From: Dioscorea cayenensis subsp. rotundata
Taxonomy: Eukaryota > Streptophyta > Magnoliopsida > Dioscoreales > Dioscoreaceae
Assembly: GCF_009730915.1 (NCBI RefSeq)
Contig: NC_052481.1
Coordinates: forward strand, 19,836,386 to 19,900,385
Length of the DNA: 64,000 nucleotides
Direction: 5' to 3'
Part shown: positions 45,995-57,581 of the stretch, piece after piece
Position numbering within the stretch: position 1 is the first letter of the stretch
Layout: each line of letters opens with the position of its first letter
The notes under the pieces: model-generated
The model's database searches: none
Told to the model about the DNA's origin: nothing
The model's input: the letters and a program-made list of their open reading frames with translations, nothing else
Translations under genes and position numbers: made by a program

Positions 45995-47469
45995 TGATAA
46001 GTGTCTAAATGTAGATGTTTTCATGCATATATCGTATTCACTTTGCATGTATTTTGTGAGGTTTGATGCCCGTTTTGCGCTTAATCGTCTATTATTTGCT
46101 TTGTAGGGCACAAGGAAGCCATGGAGAACAAGAAGATATCATTTGGGCGAAAAGAGAAGAAAACAGGAATTTCATACTACCCCCATACTACCCAGTATGG
46201 GGGCCGATGCATCTATGCAGATGGATTGTTTTGGAGTGTCTGCCCAGATTTCCATACTACCCAATATGGGGGCCGTATGCACCCCGTATGGATCGCTGAA
46301 TCTAGGGTTTTTGGGTGCTATACTGACCCCCATACGACCCAGTATGCCCTCGGGGGTATAAATACCAACTTTTAGGGACGGAAAAAGGGGACTTTTTTGG
46401 TTGTCCCCTTTTCTTGGCCGACTTTTGGGAGAGCACTTGGGAGTTTTTGGGCGACCTTGGGGAGGAGAAGAAGGGCAAGGAAGCTAGAAGATCATCCAAG
46501 CCCAAGGTCCAAGATTCTCAAGGCAAGAAGGCAACATCATTCAAGGGGAGATCTATCACGATTTGAAGGAAGGAGACCCGCGGCTAGAGGAAGCGTCATT
46601 TGGCATTCCTTTGGCGGGGAAAGCGTCATTCGGCACATTCTTCACCTCCTCCTCCACCATTTCATCTAGGGAGTGTCATTTATGCTTTTGTTTCATGTTT
46701 TGCTTGTTGTGGGATGATGACACACTAGAGCCCCAAGGCCACCGGGTGTTGGTGAACCTTGGAGGGGGTTTTATCATGTATGTTGGATGATAACTTGTTA
46801 ATTTCATGCTTGGATAATTTTGAGGTTTAATCCATTGTTTTCATGCTAAGTGCTACACTAAGGAGAAATCCGTAGCTCTTTTATGAGTGATGCATGTAGA
46901 TGTGACTTGCTCGCATGTATTAGATCATGAATGGATTAGAAGGGGATACTTGTATCATCACGTCGAGAAATCGGGTGTTTGGTAGCCCTCCATGTAGGTT
47001 TAATCCGAAGAAGAGTAGGTTTAATCCTAAGTGAGATTTCCTCGTACTCAATGCAATCGTAGGAATGTAGATTTGGAAGAAATTTCTATCTATGTTCGTA
47101 TGGGATTAGGGTTCAATCGCTGAGAAATTGGGGTTGTTCTAATCTTGGAATCTCATGGTCCATTTTACCCTTGCATCTTTAGATCATCATCCATGTTGTA
47201 TGATAACCCCTCAAGGGGATCCTCATCCATAGGCCTTTGCATCTCATTGATTTTCTTGCTTGCTTATTGCTTATTCTCTCTAATTTGGTCATAATCTCGT
47301 TTTAGCTTTAATTACATTTAGTAGAGTAAAAATCCATCACTTGAGATCTTAGGCTAGATAATAGCTCGAGAAGGAGTAATAGGAGATCTTTAGCCCCATG
47401 GAATACGATCCTCGCGTCTTCACGCGAGGTATTACTTGGTAATCCCGTACACTTGCGGGGAAGCAATCA
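45995..47469 (+). mobile_element. Solo LTR, 1475 bp, with CTTAT target duplication
   Basis: The unit starts TGATAAGTGTCTAAATGTAG and ends GGGGAAGCAATCA, so it has TG...CA termini. It is flanked by the exact 5-bp repeat CTTAT (45990-45994 and 47470-47474). No internal retroviral genes are present, so it is a solo LTR left by LTR-LTR recombination. The start and the CCCGTACACTTGCGGG-like end resemble plant Ty3/Gypsy LTRs. A TATAAATA box and three imperfect palindromes lie in the probable U3. It sits about 95 bp beyond the Myb/SANT stop codon. Confidence 0.9.
46357..46364 (+). promoter_or_regulatory. TATA box of the solo LTR
   Basis: TATAAATA follows GGGGG and lies about 360 bp inside the LTR, a normal position for the U3 promoter. 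Upstream are three copies of a CCATACTACCCAGTATGG-like palindrome at about 46180, 46252 and 46327. Confidence 0.6.
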
Positions 47470-48177
47470 CTTATGTTTATTGTTTGTAATCTAGTTGTAT
47501 TATGACTACTTGGTGATGTATTGTTTTATGACTACTAGGTAATGGAGTGGAATTATGTTATTTTGGACCATGGTAAGTTGTTATTGTGATAATTGTTATT
47601 TCATATGTTTATTTTGTTTCTCCATTCACAGATGTACTAGTAAATGAGAAAATATTTACATTTGTAAATGAGAAAATATCCATCATGTCTATTACATATG
47701 TATTATTTAATTATAATAAGAATTTCATATGAGCAATAGTTGTGAAAATAAATTTGGTTAAAATGAAATATTACTTTTATCGATTGATAAACAATATTAA
47801 ACATAATTTCAACAATAATAAATTTGTAAAATAATTAATTCTAATAATTATTTATTCTAAAAATATAAAAAGGAAATTATTTAATATTTATTTTAATGAT
47901 AAAAAGAAATTATTTAATGATTAACAGAAATTAATTATTTTAAATAATTAATTATAAAAATTATAAATTATAAATATTTATTTATATGTACTTATTATAT
48001 AAAAAGTTTTCATTACTTATATTGAGGGCATTAAAGTCATTTACATACAATTCTCTATCTTACTTTTTTCATTCCCAATATTTTATTCTTTCAAACCAAA
48101 CAACTTTTTAATTCCCATTACTATTACCATTATCATTCCATTACCATTCCTATTCCGTGGATCCAAACAGACTCTGA

Positions 48178-49321
48178 GTTTCATTCCAATAGTACCCGTT
48201 CTTTCCATCTAGTGCCCACATAAAGTAAAAAACACATGGGTGGCTAAACGTGGGTAGTTGTTTTAGATCTCCACATCTTTTACATTCATATAATTAGTTG
48301 AATTATGTATTTTTTTTATTAATTACAATGCCCTGTACTTTATTCTCTATCAAGTAGTCATCATCGTCTAATTAAATTTCTTGATAACAATATTATTTGC
48401 AACAAATTTTAAATATTAGTGTAATGAAAATAGAAAAAAAATGATAAAATAAAAATTAGGTAGAATTATAAAGCCAACTCTTTTTTGTTGTTTCTCCAAA
48501 AAAAAAATACACAATGTGGTGCATTTTTAAAATATAATATTTTAAAAAATAAAAAATTTAAATTTAGTAGCAGTATATTAAAACTAAACTAAAAAATGCA
48601 TAGTGGGTCAAGGTCGAGGAGTTTGCTTCTATAATCAAATGAGGTGTGAACTTTTGAAGTTTGATATACTCCTACTCCAAAAATACAATGATACCAAAAC
48701 TTAGAATAAACTAAATTATTTTAGCTTTTGCTATTCACCATGACGCCCTTGATAGATGATTATCCTTTAACAATCGTTTTTGGCTGCCACATGAATTCTT
48801 TATTTTTAAGTAATTATTTTCTCTTTTGTTTTTTAAGGATTCGCATATCATTTTATCGGATCCATATATTTACATCATATATTTTATTTGTTTTTTTGTC
48901 CTATTTATATTAATTTTAATACTCTAATAAAATTATGGTTCATCCATCTTATCAAATAATAATAACAATAATTTTACTCAAATAATAACCATGTTATACT
49001 ACAAGGTTTAATAGAAAGATAATTAATTATTAATTAGCATTGCAAGAAGGAGAGGATATGGTTTGAACTAAGAAAGAAATACAATCACAAGTTAATGGAG
49101 CGAACCATATCTATGTATAGGCTAGCGGCCCAAACCCATATACTATTTAACAATTCAGCCCAGCCCATTAACAACTAAGTGGACGGTAAGCTCACCGCGA
49201 GTGACCACCCAATTTAGTCGTAGTACTAGTACTAGCGCTCAACTCTGAAACACTTCATCTCTTCTCCCTGGATCTCACTCTCTAGGGTTTTTCTCCATCT
49301 CGTCTCCTTGAAGCTCCATCA
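48178..49321 (+). promoter_or_regulatory. Intergenic DNA and probable STT3B promoter / 5' UTR
   Basis: 48178-49080 is AT-rich with no recognisable gene. From about 49150 the composition becomes mixed, and CT-rich leader sequence (CTTCATCTCTTCTCCCTGG, CTAGGGTTTTTCTCC) precedes the ATG at 49322, as is usual for plant 5' UTRs. No unambiguous TATA box was assigned. Confidence 0.45.
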
Positions 49322-52300
49322 ATGGGAGCGATCAAGGCCGATCCATCCTCCAAAGCCCCGATCGCCTCCTCTCCCTACTCCTTCTTCCCCTTCCTTAAAG
49401 CCCTACGCTTGAAGACCAAGCAGCAGGAGCTCCTCCTCCGTGCCTCCGCGCTATGCCTCATCTACGTCCTCGCCTTCGCCATCCGCCTATTCTCAGTACT
49501 CCGCTACGAATCCATGATTCACGAATTCGATCCCTACTTCAATTACCGCACCACCCTCTTCCTCACTCGCAATGGCGCTCTCGAATTCTGGAATTGGTTT
49601 GATTCTGAGTCTTGGTACCCTCTCGGTCGGATCATTGGCGGCACACTTTTCCCTGGCCTCATGGTCACCGCCGCCGCGATCTATAAGACCCTGCATTTCC
49701 TCCGATTCGCTGTACATATCCGTGAGGTTTGCGTGCTTACTGCCCCCTTCTTCGCTTCCAACACTGCTATCGTTGCGTATTTCTTTGGCAAAGAGGTTTG
49801 GGACTCCGGCGCTGGGCTGGTTGCCGCTGCTTTGATCGCCATCTGCCCCGGTTACATCTCCCGCTCCGTCGCTGGGTCGTATGACAATGAGGGAGTCGCA
49901 ATCTTTGCCCTTTTGTTGACTTTCTATCTGTTTGTGAAAGCTGTGAACACGGGATCGTTGGCCTGGGCGTTGGCATCGGCTTTTGGGTACTTCTATATGG
50001 TGTCAGCTTGGGGAGGCTATGTTTTCATTATCAATCTCCTGCCGCTCTATGCTCTGGTGCTTCTGGTGACGGGAAGGTATTCGATGAGACTCTATGTGGC
50101 GTATAATTGTATGTATGTGCTTGGGATGTTGCTGGCGATGCAGATCAGATTCGTTGGTTTCCAACATGTGCAGTCCGGGGAGCATATGGCTGCCATGGGC
50201 GTGTTTTTCTTGATGCAGGTTCGGTTTCAATCCCTGTTTTGTGCTTCATTGGTTTTGCTGATTTTTTTTTTTTTTAAGAGTATTATTTGCATTGCTGGAT
50301 TAGACTTGTCAAAAAGGTGTGTTTTTTTAGCCTAAAATGGCGGCTTAAAGGTGCAATGTTTAGAAAGACGTGTTAAAACATTGTAATGTATGGGTGTTGG
50401 TCTGATTTGCCTCTCGTGCGGGAAGATCCACCACTGAAGTACCTGGTTTTCATTGCATTTAGATGTTTAAGTTGAACTTGTACTGATAATGTGAATTCTT
50501 GTTGTGCTATATGTTGTGGTTCTCATTTAAAACCTGTAAATCTAACATGGAGTCTTTTTTCAGGTGTTTTACTTTTTAGACTGGGTGAAATATTTACTGA
50601 ATGATCCTAAACAATTTCATGCCTTTCTGAGAATTACTTTAACTTGTGCCATAAGTGTGGGTGCTCTCGCTCTTGGAGTTGGGACGGCATCTGGTTATAT
50701 CTCTCCATGGACTGGCCGCTTTTATTCCTTGCTTGATCCAACTTATGCTAAGGACCACATACCCATCATTGCATCTGTTTCAGAGCATCAACCAACAGCG
50801 TGGTCATCTTTCATGTTTGATTTCCATATTCTCTTGTTTCTATTTCCAGCTGGCCTGTACTTCTGCTTTAAGCGATTGTCAGATGCAACAATATTTCTAG
50901 TCATGTATGGTCTTACTAGCATGTATTTTGCTGGTGTGATGGTTCGATTAATTCTTGTTGCTACACCTGCTGTTTGCCTCATCAGCGCTATTGCAATATC
51001 TGCGACCATAAAAAATCTCACATCTCTACTACGCACAAAGAGTAAGGCGTTACAGTCAAGTGTCAGTAAAGGAGCAGCTAGTCTGAAGGCATCAGCTAAG
51101 GTAAGGAATCACATTTTGCAGCATGTTGTTCGCATCGGTGTGGATTCTTTTAATTCTTTATTCATCTTTGACAATGCAAATTTGGGGTTTCGTTGGACAT
51201 TGCATAATTGGCATTCAGTGATATTATTTAGGGACCCTTTTTTTATGATGGTCGGTTGCTTTCAATAGCTAATTCTTCTGTGCCTAAACTGGAAATATAT
51301 ATTATCCTAGATCCTGTGGACATTCTGCTGGCTAGCATGTTTGAATTATAATTCTTTATTTAGCTGAGATATTTCAAATGTTACTTTAAGTTTATTAAAA
51401 GCTGTAAACATCACTCTTGAAAAGCACTTAATGTTTTGCTTCAAATGCTCTTTTGACCTTTTCACTTAATTGAAGTTTTTGTTAAAAATACTCCAATAAA
51501 GTTATTTTATAAGTAGCCCAGCCAAGCGGGCATGTTCTCATTGCCTCATTTGTTTTCATTGTTTAATGGATGTTTGAAGTCCCATAATACTTTAGATAAG
51601 TATAAGCTTTGTACATGTAATTATGAGGTGGTTTTGTCAAGTCTATGGTTTATGATCTTTTTTCATTAGAGAAAGCTGGCAATAAATGGGCTGATTAATG
51701 CATGGAAGTGATTTTCTAGCTAATATGCCATTCTAGGAGACCATTCTCTTTATTGGCCATACCTGACCAATTTGGGCTGGATTTTCTTACCTTTTATGTT
51801 AGGTTGCTCAGGTTGGTGATTTTAGTACAGTATTTACAACGTTGTCCTCTTTATCGTTCAATGATTTAAATAATTTTGTTTATGTGATATCTATGCCTAT
51901 CATTCTTAATCTGTTATTTATTTGATGAATATTAAGTCTGATTCAGGAAGGTTGTTAATTGGTGCTATTATTTTTTTGGGCGCGTATCATTCATGGGTTT
52001 TTATTAAAAGATATGCTTAAAATTTGTCTAATCTATGTGGATCTGACTTTAACCTGCTTTCCTGGCAGGCTTCATTTGACCAGGCTCTGCCCTTCCAAAA
52101 AAATGGAGCTATTGCTTTGCTCTTTGGCGCCTTTTATCTACTCAGTAGATATGCCATACATTGTACTTGGGTCACATCTGAGGCTTATTCATCTCCTTCT
52201 ATAGTCTTAGCTGCACGAGGTGCTCATGGTGGCAGGGTAATTTTTGATGACTACCGTGAAGCATACTTCTGGCTTCGTCAAAATACCCCTCAGGATGCCA

Positions 52301-54077
52301 AAATCATGTCATGGTGGGACTATGGTTACCAAATTACTGCCATGGGAAATAGAACAGTGATTGTTGACAATAATACTTGGAACAATACACATATTGCCAC
52401 TGTTGGCCGTGCCATGTCATCATATGAAGATGAGGCTTATGAGATAATGCAGTCACTTGATGTGGATTATGTCCTTGTTGTGTTTGGAGGTGTTACTGGT
52501 TATTCTTCTGATGATATCAATAAGTAAGAGTCTAGTTCTAATTTGCATGTGTTTCTTTATGCATTTGCAACCTCCCACATGTATTTTAATTGAATTTGTA
52601 AGCTATCATTGAGCCATTTTTTTCTCACACAACCTGTGTGTTCATGCCCCTGCTGATATTTGGTTCATTTTGGCAGATTTCTGTGGATGGTGCGTATTGG
52701 CGGTGGAGTTTTCCCAGTGATAAAGGAACCTGATTATCTTGTTAATGGTGAATATCGTGTTGATAAGGGGGCGGCACCAAAAATGTTGAATTGCCTTATG
52801 TAAGTATTGATTATTGGTGATTGTTGTGAACTTTGTGATAAAAAATTGCTTAGTACAGTTTTTTTATCCTGTCATCTTTGGCTAGATCAGTACATAGATA
52901 GGCAAAATAAATAAATAGAGTACTTGTACGTGCTATTTAGGTGATATTAAGGATGACAGATCTCTCATCTGTAGCATCTACTTGGTAGGTATCTATTTTT
53001 TTTCCAAGCTTGGTTTTGTTTTTTTAATAAAAAAATCTTGCCCCGTAGTCCATCATCATCTGTTATTATTTTTTCAATTACTAGACCTGCTGTCTGCTCT
53101 GTGATATTGTGAGCTGCTAGTATCTTATTATCACCTTCGTGAACAGGTACAAGCTTTCTTACTATCGCTTTGGTGAGCTGACAACAGAATATGGGAAGCC
53201 ACCTGGGTAAGTTGGGTGATATTTATTATTTTGGTCATTTATATTTGGCAAATATAACTCAGCAAACTAACAAAGAGAATGCTATAAAGATGTTTCTGTT
53301 CTTTTTTATAAATATAACATATTACAGTGGCTTGCTAGTGCTCTCCTTCAGAGCCACCCCTATGGTTTTTACCATAACTGTGTCAGTTGAAGAATAGGTA
53401 TCATCTAGTGAAAATAATCAATTGATTTTATTTGTTGTTTATCATTGGTGATTCTTTAACAACTTATTCTACTGTTTTATTCTTTTTTTCCTTTATGGTT
53501 TTTCCTCCCACCCTGACATGTCTTTTGTGGTTTCTTTTCTGATTGGAATATTAGATGCATTGAGCATGCATTTAAAATTTTTGCTTATCATGTAAATGAA
53601 GCAGGCTGACGTTACTCCTTTATCCCACTTTGACCAAGTTTACTTCTTAACAATATTATTTCATCAAAAGTTAAATGAAGCTTGTAGTCATGCTTGACCT
53701 TGACAAAATGTGTTTCCTGTTTTCATGTGGTTAGTAAAGATTTATGGAACAAATAATGGTGCCACGGTCCAATTCATTAAATTTTACTTGTATTTGTTGC
53801 TGGTTATGATGAATTCCATTCAAATGGAAAACATACCACTTGGAGGTATATTAATAAAGTGGAATATGATTATTGCCTGAATGCAATCAAGACGCCAAAC
53901 TTCATGCGCAATTATTGTTTTGATTTCAAGTCATAATTGTATTGCAGATATGACCGTGCAAGAGGAGTCGAAATTGGTAATAAAGATGTGAAGCTTGAAT
54001 ACTTGGAGGAGGCCTTTACAACATCAAATTGGATTGTTCGTATCTACAAAGTTAAGCCTCCAAAGAACCGTTGGTGA
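49322..54077 (+). CDS. STT3B: Oligosaccharyltransferase catalytic subunit STT3B
   Basis: Six exons: 49322-50218, 50564-51100, 52069-52523, 52677-52799, 53147-53206, 53948-54077. All phases agree and give 733 residues, the usual length of plant STT3B. The protein transfers the preassembled glycan from dolichyl-diphosphate to Asn in N-x-S/T sequons in the ER membrane. Visible landmarks are a cytosolic [10 protein letters not shown] stretch before the first membrane helix, the luminal catalytic acidic motif [10 protein letters not shown] (D70), GSYDNEG, the [10 protein letters not shown] external-loop segment, many hydrophobic helices to about residue 460, the sequon-binding WWDYG at 560-564, and a C-terminal luminal domain. 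The start follows a CT-rich leader. Exon 1 is much richer in G/C than the later exons. The coding sequence appears intact. Confidence 0.96.
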
Positions 54078-54993
54078 ACAATCGTTTAATAAGAGCCTGC
54101 ATTTCTGGGGGACAGTATCTGAGAGATGTTGCGAGGCTAATTTGGTGCAAAATGCAATCACTTATATTTGATAAAGAGGAATCTGATAGTAGTTGTGGTC
54201 TTAGGTCAGGCTGGTTCAGTAATTAAACTTTAGTTGCTTGAGGACCGATTTTCCAGAGCGGCTGGCATGATCTTTTTGTTTAGAATGCTAGAATGCTATT
54301 GCATGGCTTATACCTAAGTTATGCTCTTTCTTGGGGTATGCTTTTAGTGCAAATTAGCGAAATTGTATCACTGTGACAGTTAAATACAAGCATGTTTCCT
54401 TCTTTCAAAATTGGCTCTCTATTGAAACTGTTTGATCTTTGGCAGGAAGTGTGCTTGTGGTTCCTGCAGGTGGCTGCGTCAGGTTTGTTACAGATTGCAT
54501 TTTTAAACCTTGTTAAGATGAATGCTATTTTACAGGACACAAATAGTTTATTTGAATTTTTATATAGGATTTGTAATTTTGTTTTGGAAACTTATAGTTG
54601 TAAAATTTAATCTCATGATCTATGATTTTAGGAATATAATATTTAAAATGCCTTTAAAAATGACAATTATATACATAACTTAAAATAGTCGCCTAAGAAC
54701 CACTCTTTACACTTATTCTCCCAAAGAGTATACCCTTTTTTCCTTATTCCAAATATTCCTCTCCACTGCGTTATGTAGTTGGCCATGGAATCCCTGCACA
54801 TCTTATGGTGATTTAAAATGGCTGTTGATCTTGGAATGCAAATTACTTGCTAAGCTGAAAGCATTTGCCAAATTTGTCATTGTTTATACAGAGGTGTGAA
54901 GGTAATGCAGCTCCCAACTTTTTGATCCTTATAATTAGCTATATTGTTAGATACTGTAGATGTACTTGTGTAGTTGTTTTTCTTTTTCTTCTT
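54078..54993. other. Convergent intergenic region: 3' UTRs of STT3B and the DJC76-like gene
   Basis: The two genes converge with 916 bp between stop codons. No extra gene was recognised. The STT3B 3' UTR probably extends to around 54600. Confidence 0.55.
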
Positions 54994-57550
54994 TTATCTT
55001 CTAAACTCTTCCTTGTTTCTGAGAACTTCAGTCAATCCCATAATAGCCATTCCTATAACAAACCAAGTAATACCTGCCAATAGAATCTGTAGCTCAAAGC
55101 TGTTGACAACTTCCAAAGCCAAGTTACCACCAACATGTTCCTTTAGACCTGCATGTTTTGCTATTTCTCCCTGCTCAAATCCTACTTTGACCTCTGCCAA
55201 TGCTGCCATGATGGTTGGAACAATTAGATTCACTGGACTTCTTCGTCTTTCCGGGATTGCAACTACTCTTTCCTGTTCATTTTCCTGCACTTTGTTTAGT
55301 GAGGGGTTCAGAGATTTTACTGTGTTTGAAACTTGTTGGTGATGGTGGAAGCACTAGAGTTGGGGTCCAGTATTCTTCATCATGTCTGAAATTCATTGTT
55401 GGAGCTTCTCCTGCTTTTTGCTTTGCTGCAAACTCTCTTAATTTCTCAGTGTTTGGCTGTGAGGTTTTTATTGAACTGATTGTCAGACTTAGAGAGGCAT
55501 TGTTATTTGCGGGTGTCGCTGTTGTGGAGGGTGAATGCCAATACCGAAAGTTCAAGATTGATCTGATCCCTTGTGCAGCTGAATCTCTGGATTTTCTCTG
55601 ACTTTCTGCAAACTGAATAAAAGATAAGGGAAAAAGAATTATATTTCTAGATTCAATTTGAGGAAAATGATAACAAAATTCAGTTAGTCCTTATATTAAA
55701 ACATGGATATGAATTTGAATGGTCCGCTAAGAACTCAATGTGCACCGGAGATTTCAGTAAAATGAAATACCAAAATACACACACACACAAAAGGTTGATA
55801 TTAAAATCCAACTGATATAAATTTTCAAGTGGATAAACATACACACATCATACATGATCAATATCAAAATCCAACAGATGTAAGCTAGCGGGCAAAAGGA
55901 GGTCTATTATGCCAAACATGCCATGTAGATGCAATCTGAATATACTGCTTAGAATTCAACATGATTGTCTTGCAGATTCAATAGTGATATCGCAATTTAA
56001 TAATTATAAGTTAGATGACTTAGATGGTAATACCACATGAATGACATCAAAATCAAGCATATATAAGTTAGTTGGTAGTAATGTATAAATAAAATTTGAA
56101 AACTCTGCTCAGAATTGGACACCATTTCCTTGCAGGTTCAGTGCATGACAACAAAATCCAACAGACATAAGTTAGCAGGTAGACAGAAGTCTTTTATGCC
56201 AAACATTAAATGGAATCAAAATGCTCAAAATTATACTTAATTTCGTGGAGATTGCTACCTGAGACTCTTTTGAAGCTTTTTCATTCATTTCATTGAACCT
56301 CTTCTGAAACTTTTTCATATCCACAAAGATATTGGAGACAGAAGCTCCTACCGAATTACCAGCTGTCAGCCTTACTGGCCCTCTTGGCTGCTTAGACATG
56401 AGAAACTCAAGCACTGCAAGGTCTGATCTTTCAACCATCCTAGTGAACCACAGAATAAAATATGGAAGAAAAATCATATGAGCTACTTTGGCTAATAAGC
56501 TCACTCAACAAACTACATGTTTGTACTGAACAAACGACATATGTTTGTTTCCCATGTTGTATGAAAATGAAATATCAGTATACATGAGTATTTTCGGGGT
56601 ACAATTTTATTGGCAATCTGTTCTTACAAAGTGGTAAAAATTAATCCAAATTTTCAATTTTTTTTCTCGGTTTTACTATTTTCTTTTTCAATTTTCTAAC
56701 AAACTTTTATTATACCAATTTGTTCCCAACTAATAATTTTATTTCAATTTTACGCCACATCCATACAATGCTAAGTAATCAAGCAATCATATAATTATTC
56801 CTTTCTAATTTATTTATTTATTTATTTTTGTTGGTAGTTGATCTACAAAAATGAAAATAACCAAATTTCACAAAGTTTAGGGGCATAAATAAACTATCTT
56901 GTAATCTTAAAAGAAAATGGGCTCATCCATAAGGATTGTACAAATTTTCATTGAGACTACACCTTAGGCTTTCTACAATTACAAGAATGCCATTGGCTCT
57001 AGAATTATCACTTATAACAATTCTTTTAATTTTTGTTTTACATACTACCCCTTACTAATATTATATTTACAAAAAGAGCCATATAGTTTTCTAAGCAATT
57101 TTTAAAGATTAAATGGGCACCAATTTTCATTTACTTTTACCTTCACAGTATATAAAATCACTTTAATTATAAAAATTAAAAATTAATATAATTATATCTG
57201 TCCTTATATTCTTCTACAGATAAACCCAAATATTTACAATATTGCTAAAGCCCTTATATTACTCACGAATGTTTTAAATTAACATATTTAGGTAAAGCAA
57301 AAATTATTCCAACATATAAATATTATAATTGTTTAAATGATCATTAAAAAATAATAATAGTTATAGTTTATTAAAATAATATTTGATACAAGTTAATCAA
57401 TTAATTATTTTGTTTAATTTAACATCTAACACAAACACATATCTTTGAAAAAAAAACATATTTTTTGGCTTTAGCATTTTTAGCCCCATAATTTTCATAT
57501 TTGATTTTATTAAGAATAGTATTGTTATAAACTTTTATTTTTTTTTTAAT

Positions 57551-57581
<31 letters not shown>

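Larger units (their letters stand above)
41747..48174 (+). mobile_element. PIF/Harbinger-like element with Myb/SANT ORF and nested insertions
   Basis: The left end GGACCCCTTTGGAT and inverted right end GAGTCTGTTTGGAT share TTTGGAT plus scattered upstream matches. Both are followed inward by GGTAATGG-type sequence. A 3-bp TGA flanks both sides (41744-41746, 48175-48177), in keeping with the 3-bp duplications of PIF/Harbinger elements, although TWA is more usual. It encodes the Myb/SANT-like accessory protein of that superfamily, but no DDE transposase was found. Contents in order: a decayed LRR fragment, about 2.5 kb of AT-rich DNA, the Myb/SANT ORF, a solo LTR, and an AT-rich tail. The left end lies only 25 bp from the neighbouring MULE's target duplication. 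Confidence 0.65.

Noticed and set aside
46063..46790. Several overlapping open frames with repeated H-T-T-Q-Y-like motifs
   Set aside because: They lie inside the solo LTR and the repeated motif is only a translation of the palindromic U3 repeats in different frames.
55215..55601. Plus-strand 128-codon open frame
   Set aside because: Antisense shadow of DJC76 exon 4; no conserved pattern.
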